A stretch of DNA of 64,000 nucleotides from contig NZ_JAUYHK010000016.1 of NCBI RefSeq assembly GCF_030690045.1, forward strand, positions 658,009-722,008. The letters are read 5' to 3'. This DNA is from Thalassospira sp. (GTDB lineage: Bacteria > Pseudomonadota > Alphaproteobacteria > Rhodospirillales > Thalassospiraceae). Shown here piece after piece: positions 17,064 to 25,535 of the stretch. The position numbers were made by a program, and so were the translations under genes. Under the pieces are notes generated by a model that was not told the DNA's origin, searched no databases, and worked only from the letters and a program-made list of their open reading frames with translations. The stretch's first letter is position 1. The number at the start of each line of letters is the position of its first letter.

Positions 17064-17078
17064 GTGATCTGTCCTTTC

Positions 17079-18482
17079 CTATTCCGCCATGATCCAGGTG
17101 TCCTTGACGCCGCCACCCTGCGACGAATTGACCACAAGCGACCCTTCGCGCAAGGCGACCCGTGTCAATCCGCCCGCCGTCAGGCGGATATCATCCCCAA
17201 CCAGACAAAATGGTCGGAAATCGACATGGCGCGGGGCAATGCCGCTTTCGACAAAGGTCGGGCAGGCCGACAGGGCCAATGTCGGCTGGGCAATGAAATC
17301 GCCGGGATCGGCCTTGATCCGTTCGGCATAGGCGGCTCGTTCTTCGGCGGTGGAAGCCGGACCAACCAGCATGCCATAACCGCCTGATCCGTGAACTTCC
17401 TTGACCACCAGATCACCCAGATTGTTCAGAACATATTTCAGATCATCGGGGCGACCGCATTTCCATGTCGGCACATTATTGAGGATCGGTTCCTGCCCCA
17501 GATAAAATCGGATCATGTCCGGAACATAGGTATAAATCGCCTTGTCGTCGGCCACCCCGGCACCGGGTGCCGAACAGATCGCCACGCCGCCGGACCGGTA
17601 CACATTCATCAAACCCGGTACGCCCAGAACCGAATCCGGACGGAAACACAAAGGATCGATATAGGAATCATCCAGACGGCGGTAAATCACATCGACCCGT
17701 TCCGGACCGCGTGTGGTGCGCATATAAACCAGCCCGCCCGCGACAAACAAATCGGGCCCTTCGACCAGTTCAACGCCCATCTGGTCGGCCAGAAAGGAAT
17801 GTTCGTAATAGGCGCTGTTCATTGCGCCGGGCGTCAGGACGACAATATTGGGATCGCTGTTGCATTTGACCGGCGCGATGCTTTTGAGCGTTCTCAGCAA
17901 CATGTCGGGGTAACTGTCAACCGGTTCAATCCGCAATTTGGAAAACAGTTCCGGAAACATCCGCATCATGATTTCACGGTTTTCCAGCATATAGGACACG
18001 CCCGACGGGGTGCGGCAATTGTCTTCGAGCACGTAAAAATCATCGGCCCCGACACGGACGATATCGACGCCGACAATATGGCTGTAAACCTTGCGTGGCG
18101 GATCAATGCCAATCATCGCGGGTTCAAAGGCGGCATTGCAATAAACCAGATCGGCAGGAATAATCCCGGCCTTGATGATTTCGGCGTTATGATAAACATC
18201 ATACAGAAAGGCATTCAGAACCCGTGCGCGTTGTTTGACGCCGCGTTCCAGCTTGCGCCATTCGGCGGCGGTAAAAATGCGCGGGATCAAATCGAACGGG
18301 ATCAGCCGTTCCGGGTCGCCACCCTCGCCATAGACGGCAAAGGTAATGCCAATTTTGCGGAAAAGCGTTTCGGCTTCCAGACGTTTCTGGGTAAGCGTCT
18401 CTGCGCCGGTTGCATCCATCCAGTCAACCAGTGCGCGATAGGGTTCGCGCACCTGATCGTTCATCATCATCTCGTTGAACAT
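17079..18482 (-). CDS. circularly permuted ATP-grasp protein of the Anbu operon
   Basis: A 467-residue member of the circularly permuted ATP-grasp type 2 family, related to glutathionylspermidine synthase-like ligases. Key stretches are RPFDLIPR-like LIPFDLIPRIFTAAEWRKLERG near residues 60-80 (quoted in part), FYVLEDNCRTPSGVSYMLENR in the middle and VVKEVHGSGGYGMLVGPAS near the ATP-binding loop. It should use ATP to form an amide bond between small molecules or peptides. It is first in the Anbu operon. The operon's product is unknown. Confidence 0.9.
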   Translation of the reverse strand: MFNEMMMNDQVREPYRALVDWMDATGAETLTQKRLEAETLFRKIGITFAVYGEGGDPERLIPFDLIPRIFTAAEWRKLERGVKQRARVLNAFLYDVYHNAEIIKAGIIPADLVYCNAAFEPAMIGIDPPRKVYSHIVGVDIVRVGADDFYVLEDNCRTPSGVSYMLENREIMMRMFPELFSKLRIEPVDSYPDMLLRTLKSIAPVKCNSDPNIVVLTPGAMNSAYYEHSFLADQMGVELVEGPDLFVAGGLVYMRTTRGPERVDVIYRRLDDSYIDPLCFRPDSVLGVPGLMNVYRSGGVAICSAPGAGVADDKAIYTYVPDMIRFYLGQEPILNNVPTWKCGRPDDLKYVLNNLGDLVVKEVHGSGGYGMLVGPASTAEERAAYAERIKADPGDFIAQPTLALSACPTFVESGIAPRHVDFRPFCLVGDDIRLTAGGLTRVALREGSLVVNSSQGGGVKDTWIMAE

Positions 18483-18634
18483 GTGCTCTCCCCTTGCCTT
18501 ATGTATAGATTAAAGGCCGCTGTCCGCGTTGGGGTCAAGTGCGATCAGTGAAGGGATGAATATTTTTTTGGCGGGGATGAAAGATGCCTAAAATTTATAC
18601 CGCACCTGCGAAAAGACTGTGCAAGGCAGCCTGT
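18483..18634. other. intergenic region before Anbu operon
   Basis: About 150 bp between the Anbu-operon promoter side and the end of cobM. AT-rich near 18556-18600. No convincing terminator hairpin or promoter pair was identified. Confidence 0.3.
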
Positions 18635-19408
18635 TTATAAGGAATTATCGGCCTTTTTGGGGCGCAAAACATGGTGGTGATCCTCGGCATAAAGCCGGGA
18701 ATCGGTGAAATCACCATTATTCAGGACATGCCCGACCATAATCAGGGCGGTGCGGGTGATGCCACTGCCCTTGACCAGCCCGCGAATGGTGGCAAGGGTG
18801 CCATGTATAAACTTCTGGTCGGGCCAGCTGACGCGATAACCGATAATCACCGGGCAATCCGCCCCGTAATGCGGCGTCAGGTCGCGCACAACATTGGCCA
18901 GATTGTTGATCGACAGATGGATCGCCAGTGTCGCCTTTGATTTACCCAGTTCCGACAGGCTTTCGCCATCGGGCATGGCCGATGACCGCATGGTGGTGCG
19001 GGTGATGATCACGGTTTGCGAAATATCGGGCAGGGTCAGTTCGGTGCCAAGGGCGGCGGCCGCCGCCGCATAGGCCGAAACGCCCGGCGTGATGTCATAG
19101 GGGATATCAAGGACTTCCAGACGGCGGATTTGTTCGGCAATCGCGCCATAAATCGACGGATCGCCGGAATGTACACGGGCCACATCCTGCCCCTGATCAT
19201 GGGCGGTTTTGATTTCATCGATGATTTCATCAAGATGCATCGATGCGGTATCGATCACGCGGGCACTTGCCGGGGCCTCGGCCACGATCTGTTCGGGCAC
19301 CAGCGACCCGGCATACAGACAGACCGGGCAGGACTGGATCAGTTTCAGGGCGCGTACCGTGATCAGGTCGGGCGCACCGGGACCGGCCCCGATAAAATGA
19401 ACTGTCAT
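18635..19408 (-). CDS. cobM: precorrin-4 C11-methyltransferase
   Basis: A 257-residue SAM-dependent methyltransferase of the cobalamin pathway (CobM/CbiF). It has the tetrapyrrole-methylase start VHFIGAGPGAPDLITVRALKL, the CYAGSLVP-like segment VCLYAGSLVPEQ, and the SAM loops VARVHSGDPSIYGAI and YDITPGVSAYAAAAAALG. It methylates C11 of the corrin macrocycle. Last gene of the leftward cbiX-cobL-cobI-cbiG/cobJ-cobM operon, it overlaps the previous gene by 4 bp. Confidence 0.95.
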   Translation of the reverse strand: MTVHFIGAGPGAPDLITVRALKLIQSCPVCLYAGSLVPEQIVAEAPASARVIDTASMHLDEIIDEIKTAHDQGQDVARVHSGDPSIYGAIAEQIRRLEVLDIPYDITPGVSAYAAAAAALGTELTLPDISQTVIITRTTMRSSAMPDGESLSELGKSKATLAIHLSINNLANVVRDLTPHYGADCPVIIGYRVSWPDQKFIHGTLATIRGLVKGSGITRTALIMVGHVLNNGDFTDSRLYAEDHHHVLRPKKADNSL

Positions 19409-21333
19409 GCGGATTGGCCCTTGTCAGATAAAGAAGAATGCACCGGGGCGGATGCGGCATCCGGCCCCTTTTTTTCATAACCGCGCGGGGTATAAACCCA
19501 GTCGCGGGTGCCCCGGGTGATATGGCGGCTATTGCTGGACCCGACCAGAACGACGGTCAGCATATCGACCATATCGACCTCAAGTTTCGCAAGCGGAACG
19601 ACCTTGATCTCCTCGTCCGGGCGGCCCAGTTGCCGACCCAGAACCACCGGTGTATCGGCCGGGCGATGGGCCAGCAACATGTCACGGGCAGTCGCCAGCA
19701 AATCCCGGCGGCGCTTTGACACCGGATTATAAAAGGCGATGACAAAATCCCCCTCGGCGGCGGCCCGAAGACGGCGCAGGATATCGTCCCGCGGCGTCAA
19801 AAGATCCGACAGCGAAATCGCACAAAAATCATGACCCAATGGCGCACCAATCCGCGATGCGGCGGCTTGCAGGGCCGAAATACCCGGCGAAACGGCAATC
19901 GCCACCCGGTTCCATTCCGGGCGGTTTTCCCGGTCCAGCAATTCAAACACCAGGGTTGCCAGTGCATAAATCCCGGCATCACCCGACCCGATCAGGGCAA
20001 CATCACGCCCCTGTGCCGCCAGTTCCAGTGCATGGCGGGCGCGGGCTTCTTCGGCCCCCAGATCGGAATGATGCAGGCGTTTGCCGTCCGCCAGACCGCC
20101 CAGAAGATCGATATACATCTGATATCCGACAATATCGGTGGCGCGTGCAATCAGGGCGGTGGCCTCGGGGCTGCGCCAGCCGGGCTGTCCGGGGCCGATG
20201 CCAACCACCGACAGGCGACCTTGCGCCGATCCAGTATCGGTGGGGATCAGGTCGCGGGGGGAGGACAGGCCAATGGCACAGGTTGCCCGTTTTGATTTCT
20301 GTTTCGTAACAATCAGGGTTCCGTCGGTACCAACCGCGGCAAGGGCGGCCCCTTCGGCCACACCGTGACAGCCGGTTTCGGCAAAAACCACATCGGACGG
20401 GGTGGCCAGACGCGGGGCTTCGGCTTCCAGCGTTGCGGCATCAAAAAACCGGGCCGGAACGCCCAGATCGGCGGCCAGCGCATGGACGGCTTCTTCGTCG
20501 GCTTTCAGGTCAATCGACACCACACATCCAACCGCCTTGGGGCTCAGGTGATTTGCCGTCAATGTCTGGCGGGCCAGTGTGATGACTTCCTGCGCATCGC
20601 AGCCGCGTTCGCACCCAATGCCAAGGGCCAGAACCGGCGGATGAAAAATCACTTGCGGCGTTTGCGCCGGGTCGTCGTTCTCGCCCGATATCTCTTGCGC
20701 GGTGACGGTCAGATGCACAGTGCCGTTATCGCTTTGGGCGATGGTGCTGTTGGTCAGCCAGGCGGCGTTACCGGCATTGATCGTGATTTTGGCGGTTTGA
20801 CCGGCCAGAAGGGCGGCGGTGGCCGGTTTGACCATCGCCGGATCATGGATTTTCCAGCCCGCAGGCGGTTCGTCAAGGGCAAGGCCAAGGGCGGCATCGC
20901 CCGGCGTGGTGATTGCCGCCTGCCCGCCCAGCCGGTCGGCCAGATCGCGTGCCAGGCGGTTGCCGCCATGATGCCCACCCAAAAGCGGAATGAAATGATG
21001 CCCGGCTTCATCCACGGCAATCACCGCCGCATCCTGCCATTTCCCGGTCAGAAGCGGGGCAAGGGCGCGGATCAGAATGCCGCTGGCGCAGACGCCAATC
21101 ACCACATGATCAGCGGCAAATATGTGTTGCAGATGTGAAATGGTATCGTCAAAGGCAATATCGACATCCTTGGTCGAAACGCGGGTGCGCAATCCGTGCA
21201 GGGTCGCCCCTTCCAGTGCCGATGCAATGCGCCGGGCGGTTGGCAGGGCGCGCTGCGTCAGGCAAACCACGGCAATCGGCGCAATCGGGCCGGTCGGAAG
21301 GATGACAGATCGGGACTCAAAAACAGGGCTCAT
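19405..21333 (-). CDS. cobJ: CbiG-CobJ fusion: cobalt-precorrin-5A hydrolase / precorrin-3B C17-methyltransferase
   Basis: A 642-residue fusion. Residues ~1-345 form a CbiG-like part with GHHFIPLLGGHHGGNRLA at 111-128 and a C-terminal CbiG/CobE region (LALGIGCERGCDAQEV). Residues ~373-620 are a tetrapyrrole methylase starting LSVVGIGPGQPGWRSPEA, with the SAM loop IGSGDAGIYALA, that methylates C17 with ring contraction (CobJ/CbiH). CbiG opens the lactone in the anaerobic route, so the fusion couples two consecutive stages of corrin formation. It overlaps cobI and cobM by 4 bp each. Confidence 0.92.
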   Translation of the reverse strand: MSPVFESRSVILPTGPIAPIAVVCLTQRALPTARRIASALEGATLHGLRTRVSTKDVDIAFDDTISHLQHIFAADHVVIGVCASGILIRALAPLLTGKWQDAAVIAVDEAGHHFIPLLGGHHGGNRLARDLADRLGGQAAITTPGDAALGLALDEPPAGWKIHDPAMVKPATAALLAGQTAKITINAGNAAWLTNSTIAQSDNGTVHLTVTAQEISGENDDPAQTPQVIFHPPVLALGIGCERGCDAQEVITLARQTLTANHLSPKAVGCVVSIDLKADEEAVHALAADLGVPARFFDAATLEAEAPRLATPSDVVFAETGCHGVAEGAALAAVGTDGTLIVTKQKSKRATCAIGLSSPRDLIPTDTGSAQGRLSVVGIGPGQPGWRSPEATALIARATDIVGYQMYIDLLGGLADGKRLHHSDLGAEEARARHALELAAQGRDVALIGSGDAGIYALATLVFELLDRENRPEWNRVAIAVSPGISALQAAASRIGAPLGHDFCAISLSDLLTPRDDILRRLRAAAEGDFVIAFYNPVSKRRRDLLATARDMLLAHRPADTPVVLGRQLGRPDEEIKVVPLAKLEVDMVDMLTVVLVGSSNSRHITRGTRDWVYTPRGYEKKGPDAASAPVHSSLSDKGQSA

Positions 21334-22031
21334 CGCCAGGCATCTCCGCGCCGGTGGATCAGGATCATCGAAAAATAGGGGGCGACGGCATCGGGCGGCA
21401 AATCGCCCAGCGGGATCATTTTCTGGGTATCAAGGGTGGCCCGTTCGATATACCGCGCCCGGTCTGTCAGGCCCAGTGCCTCAATCACTTTGCGCACCTT
21501 GGCAAAATGACGGCCCAGCTTGATGATGGCGGCGGCGTCGGTGTCTTGCAATTGCGCGGTCAGGCGTTCGGCTGAAAGCGGCGCCGGGATGACCTGCAAC
21601 ACATCGTTTTTGGCCGCCAAAGGCGCGCCCAGCTGGGCGGCACAGGCCATCATCGAACTGACACCCGGTACGGTTTTGACGATATGCCCGGCCTCGGCCA
21701 GACGGCCAAACAGATACATGAAGCTGCCATAGAAAAACGGGTCGCCCTCGCACAGCACGGCAACATCGCGCCCGGCCTGTAAATGGGCGCCGATTTCAAG
21801 GGCGGCCCGGTCATAAATGGCATCGGCGGGCGGGCCCATCGGAATGCGAATGGCAATTTCAATGCGCCCGGCCGGAACATGCGGGTCAACAATGCTGCGG
21901 GCCAGACTGATACCGTCTTCCAGTGCCGGATAGGCGATAACAGCCACATCTTGCAGGATTTTATAGGCCTTGAGCGTGATCAGATCAGGCTCGCCGGGGC
22001 CAATGCCCAGCCCATATGCTGTTCCGGTCAT
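21330..22031 (-). CDS. cobI: precorrin-2 C20-methyltransferase
   Basis: A 233-residue tetrapyrrole methylase (CobI/CbiL) that adds the C20 methyl group to precorrin-2. The start YGLGIGPGEPDLITLKAYKI and the SAM loop VAVLCEGDPFFYGSFMYL are diagnostic, and TVPGVSSMMACAAQLGAPL follows. It overlaps cobL upstream (22028-22031) and the cbiG-cobJ gene downstream by 4 bp, so it is translated within one operon. Confidence 0.95.
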   Translation of the reverse strand: MTGTAYGLGIGPGEPDLITLKAYKILQDVAVIAYPALEDGISLARSIVDPHVPAGRIEIAIRIPMGPPADAIYDRAALEIGAHLQAGRDVAVLCEGDPFFYGSFMYLFGRLAEAGHIVKTVPGVSSMMACAAQLGAPLAAKNDVLQVIPAPLSAERLTAQLQDTDAAAIIKLGRHFAKVRKVIEALGLTDRARYIERATLDTQKMIPLGDLPPDAVAPYFSMILIHRRGDAWR

Positions 22032-23263
22032 GATTTGAGTCCAAGATAATGCGTCACAGGGGCCAGACTGTGCCAGCCGTCAAACCCGCCGCGCGGGACA
22101 ATGTGCGAAACTTGCAGGCGCGATAGCGTGCCGCCAAATTCGTTTTGAAATGATAATAATTCCCGGTCGCCCTGCAATGTCACCGCATTGGCCACCAGCC
22201 GCCCGTGCGGCGGCAGACGGTCCCAACAGGCCCGCATCAGATCGGGCGTGGTAATGCCGCCGCCGACAAAAATGGCATCGGGGGTCGGCAGATCGGGCAG
22301 CTTGTCGGCAATGTCGCCTTGCAGAATATGTAATCCCGGCACCCCCAAATGATCGGCATTTTGTCGCATCATCGCACACCGGCTTGCATCGCGTTCAATG
22401 GCAAAGGCATCACCCCCGGCCCGCATCCATTCAATCGCCACCGATCCGCATCCCGCCCCCAAATCCCACAAAACTGCGCCTTTCCACGGCGAAAGCGAGG
22501 CAAGGCTGATGGCACGGACATGGCTTTTGGTGATCATGCCGTCATGGATAAAAGCATCATCGGGCAGGCCGCCGGTCTGGCCCCAAATTTGTGCCTTTGG
22601 CCCGGCAACCAGATCAATCATCAGGATATTGAGCGGATCAATCGCGCTTTTGTCGCCCCCCCATTGGGTGGCGGTATGGCTTGTGATTTTTTCCGCCGCC
22701 CCGCCCAGTCTTTCGCAAACCGTGATCGGGCTGTCACCATATCCGCGATCCTTCAGCAGGGCGGCAACATGGCGCACCGTCTCGCCATCCTGCGACAGGG
22801 CAATGATCTGGCCCCGCGGGCGCAACCGGGCGGCAAGCCCCGCCAAAGGCCGTCCATGCAGGGTGATGACATCACAATCGGCCAATGCCCGGCCCAACCG
22901 GGCACACAACAGGCTGATGCTGGACGGATGCGGGATCACCGATATCGAACCGGAACCGAAATGATCAATCAGCGTGTTGCCAACCCCGAAAAACATCGGG
23001 TCGCCAGATGCCAGAACCACCGGCCCCCGATCCCGCATGGCGGCAATCAGCGCCAGATTATCCTCAAACGGGCTGATCCAGGCGCGTTTGTCGCCGCCAA
23101 TGTCACCGGGCAGCAAGGCCAGATGCCGTTTGCCGCCAAAAATCACCGATGCCCTGGCAAGGGCCGCACGGGCGACGGGCGATAACCCGTCATACCCGTC
23201 CTCGCCAATGCCAATCACCGTGATCGGGGCGGTTTTTGCAATATCTGTGTGATGTGACACCAT
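22028..23263 (-). CDS. cobL: precorrin-6Y C5,15-methyltransferase (decarboxylating), CbiE-CbiT fusion
   Basis: A 411-residue bifunctional enzyme. The N-terminal ~200 residues are a CbiE-type tetrapyrrole methylase (ITVIGIGEDGYDGLSPVARA; VLASGDPMFFGVG). The C-terminal ~190 residues are CbiT-like, a Rossmann methyltransferase with VLWDLGAGCGSVAIEWM and a second block AIFVGGGITTPDLM. It adds methyls at C5 and C15 and removes the ring-C acetate carboxyl. It is 11 bp downstream of cbiX in the same leftward operon. Confidence 0.95.
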   Translation of the reverse strand: MVSHHTDIAKTAPITVIGIGEDGYDGLSPVARAALARASVIFGGKRHLALLPGDIGGDKRAWISPFEDNLALIAAMRDRGPVVLASGDPMFFGVGNTLIDHFGSGSISVIPHPSSISLLCARLGRALADCDVITLHGRPLAGLAARLRPRGQIIALSQDGETVRHVAALLKDRGYGDSPITVCERLGGAAEKITSHTATQWGGDKSAIDPLNILMIDLVAGPKAQIWGQTGGLPDDAFIHDGMITKSHVRAISLASLSPWKGAVLWDLGAGCGSVAIEWMRAGGDAFAIERDASRCAMMRQNADHLGVPGLHILQGDIADKLPDLPTPDAIFVGGGITTPDLMRACWDRLPPHGRLVANAVTLQGDRELLSFQNEFGGTLSRLQVSHIVPRGGFDGWHSLAPVTHYLGLKS

Positions 23264-23274
23264 GTCCCCGCCAA

Positions 23275-24273
23275 TCAGGAACCGGTCGCCTTGTGCGCCG
23301 GGGGATGGTCATGATCATGATGGTCATGGCTGTGATCGTGGTGATCATGGGAATGCCCGTGACCATGCCCATGAGAATGCCCATGCCCGCCATCGGTGCC
23401 AATCCCCATCACATGATGATGATGGCCGACTTGCGGGGTGGCAACATCGTCTTCATAGCCGATGATCTGTTCACGATATTTGCAAAGCTGACAGTTCATA
23501 TTGTTATCGCCGCTGTCGATTTCGGCCAGACGTTCGGCAAAACTTTCCAGAACCAGCGGATGATCGGAAAGATAGCTGGCCTTGATAAACTCGACATCGG
23601 GAAATTCGCCTGCAACTTCGTCGGCATGATCGTAAATGCGGTCAATCAGAATGCCGACAAACAGGAAATAGGGGAAAACAACAACCCGCTTGTATCCCAG
23701 CTTCATCGCCTCGCGCAGACCGGCATTGACGCGCGGATGGGCCACTCCGGAATAGCTGATTTCAACCCGCGCAAAACCCATGCCTTCCTGAAGCATCCGC
23801 GCCACTTTATATACATTGGCATTGGCATCCGGGTCATTGGTGCCGCGCCCGACCACCATCAGCAGGGTTTCCTTGCGGCTGATGCTGTCATCGGCACCGG
23901 CAAGGGCTTCCTCGATGCGGTCTGCCGATGCCTTGAGCAATTTCGGATCAATCGCCAGATCGCGGCCATATTTGACCTCGATATCCGGGTTGGCATGGGC
24001 GAAATTATTGACCTCGCTCGGCAGGTCGTTTTTGACGTGACCGGCGGCAAACAACATCCCCGGCAGGGCATGAATTTTTTTGTGGCCGCGTGCTTTCAGC
24101 TTTTCAAAACCGTCGCGCAGGATCGGATGGGCAAATTCCAGAAAACCGCTTTCGACATCGTATCCGGCCAGATGGGTCTGTTTCATCTTTTCAACCATGG
24201 CGTTGAACTGTGAAACCGCGCGTTCATCGCGCGAACCGTGACCGCAAATCATCACCGCGCCTTTGTAAGACAT
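23275..24273 (-). CDS. cbiX: sirohydrochlorin cobaltochelatase CbiX, long form with Fe-S motif and His-rich tail
   Basis: A 332-residue early cobalt chelatase. Two CbiX/SirB half domains are present; the first begins GAVMICGHGSRDERAV, and the second includes LLMVVGRGTNDPDANANV. A MXCXXC motif (MNCQLC, residues 259-264) matches the [4Fe-4S] site described in long CbiX proteins. The C-terminal ~50 residues are very His/Asp-rich (284 onward) and could store cobalt. The start at 24273 has AGGAG upstream; the longer open frame upstream is not used by the family. First gene of the corrin operon. Confidence 0.93.
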   Translation of the reverse strand: MSYKGAVMICGHGSRDERAVSQFNAMVEKMKQTHLAGYDVESGFLEFAHPILRDGFEKLKARGHKKIHALPGMLFAAGHVKNDLPSEVNNFAHANPDIEVKYGRDLAIDPKLLKASADRIEEALAGADDSISRKETLLMVVGRGTNDPDANANVYKVARMLQEGMGFARVEISYSGVAHPRVNAGLREAMKLGYKRVVVFPYFLFVGILIDRIYDHADEVAGEFPDVEFIKASYLSDHPLVLESFAERLAEIDSGDNNMNCQLCKYREQIIGYEDDVATPQVGHHHHVMGIGTDGGHGHSHGHGHGHSHDHHDHSHDHHDHDHPPAHKATGS

Positions 24274-24512
24274 AAAAGGCTGCTCCTTTTTCTCTCTCTT
24301 TGATGGTGCAAACAGGCAAACCCGATCCGCCTGTGCCCCCGATGCCATCCCCGTTTTCCCCGATTGGTCCCCGGAATGCAAGCGAACCCTTATGAAGCTT
24401 GGGCATAAATTATGACGGATTTGCAAAACCGGCTTTGATTTCGGGGTGTTGCCGCTGTTTGGGCGCTGCAATCGCTGTTGACCTTGCCGGTAACGCGCCG
24501 CATCTTGCGGCA
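24274..24512. other. divergent intergenic region between cbiX and cobD
   Basis: About 240 bp that must hold the promoters of the leftward cbiX operon and of cobD. Searched by eye on both strands for the conserved B12-box core and the CCCCGCAACTGTAA-like segment; neither is present, so no cobalamin riboswitch is called. No clear hairpin terminator. Confidence 0.4.
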
Positions 24513-25535
24513 ATGGAAAACAGTCTGACCCTTTTTATGCTCTCTGAACCGGCCTTTGGCGCGACGCTTGCCACCATCATTGTGGCGGCCCTGTTGCTTG
24601 ATGCGCTGTTTGGCGACTTTCCGGTGCTGTTCAGGTTGGTGCCACATCCGGTGGTGATGATCGGCAATCTGATTGCGGCGCTGGAAAAACGTCTGAACAA
24701 ACCGGAAAAATCAAACCGCGAACGGTTCTGGCGCGGCGTGATTCTGGTTGTGCTGGTGCTGCTGGCGGCGGGAATGGCCGGGCTGGCGGTTAAAATCATG
24801 TCGCATCTGGGGGCCATCGGGGTGTTGCTTGAAATCCTGCTGGTCGCGGTTCTGGTCGCGCAACGCGGGCTTTATGATCATGTGATGGCCGTGGCGACTG
24901 GCCTGCGCGATGGCGGCATAGCCGGTGGCAGGCGGGCGGTATCGATGATTGTCGGGCGCGATCCGCGTTCGCTTGATCAGGCTGGTGTGGCACGGGCGGC
25001 GATTGAAAGCTGTTCGGAAAATTTCTCGGACGGGGTGGTCGCCCCCCTGTTCTGGTATGTGGTGCTCGGCCCGGTCGGGATCTGCCTTTACAAGGCGATC
25101 AACACGATGGATTCCATGATCGGCCATCGCAATGCCCGTTATCTGTATTTCGGGCGCTGTGCCGCCCGCCTGGATGATGTTGCCAATCTGATTCCGGCCC
25201 GTCTGGCCGGATTGCTGATTTGTCTGGCGGCCACACTGCGGGGCGGGGCGGCGGCGGGCAAGGGGGCCTGGCGCATTATGTGGCGCGATGCCGGCAAACA
25301 CAAATCCCCCAATGCCGGATGGCAGGAAGCCGCAATGGCCGGTGCCCTTGGCCTTTCACTGGCCGGGCCGCGTTATTATGGGGACGAGTTGGTCAATGAC
25401 CCCTATATCGGCGATGGCCGTTCGGCGGCAACCCACAGCGACATTTTCCGCTGCTTGCGGATTTACAGGGTCGCCTGTGTGCTCAATGGCGCATGGGCGG
25501 TGGCGTTGGGGATTGTGCTGATGATTTGGGCTTAA
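24513..25535 (+). CDS. cobD: adenosylcobinamide-phosphate synthase
   Basis: A ~340-residue inner-membrane protein (CobD/CbiB family) that attaches the aminopropanol (phosphate) arm to cobyric acid. The family motif DALFGDFPVLFRLVPHPVVMIG comes early (quoted as two parts: DALFGDFP and PHPVVMIG). Then come VGRDPRSLDQAGVARAAIES, ENFSDGVVAPLFWY and YKAINTMDSMIGHRNARY. The start is uncertain: ATG 24513 has a weak ribosome site and ATG 24537 is possible. Its stop overlaps that of convergent hldE by 4 bp. Confidence 0.93.
   Translation: MENSLTLFMLSEPAFGATLATIIVAALLLDALFGDFPVLFRLVPHPVVMIGNLIAALEKRLNKPEKSNRERFWRGVILVVLVLLAAGMAGLAVKIMSHLGAIGVLLEILLVAVLVAQRGLYDHVMAVATGLRDGGIAGGRRAVSMIVGRDPRSLDQAGVARAAIESCSENFSDGVVAPLFWYVVLGPVGICLYKAINTMDSMIGHRNARYLYFGRCAARLDDVANLIPARLAGLLICLAATLRGGAAAGKGAWRIMWRDAGKHKSPNAGWQEAAMAGALGLSLAGPRYYGDELVNDPYIGDGRSAATHSDIFRCLRIYRVACVLNGAWAVALGIVLMIWA

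Noticed and set aside
17391..18551. A 386-codon plus-strand frame opposite the circularly permuted ATP-grasp gene
   Set aside because: Antisense to a gene with clear motifs; no ribosome site or recognisable domain.
24274..24512. Possible second cobalamin riboswitch before cbiX
   Set aside because: The position is right but neither the CCCCGCAACTGTAA-like core nor the B12-box is present on either strand.
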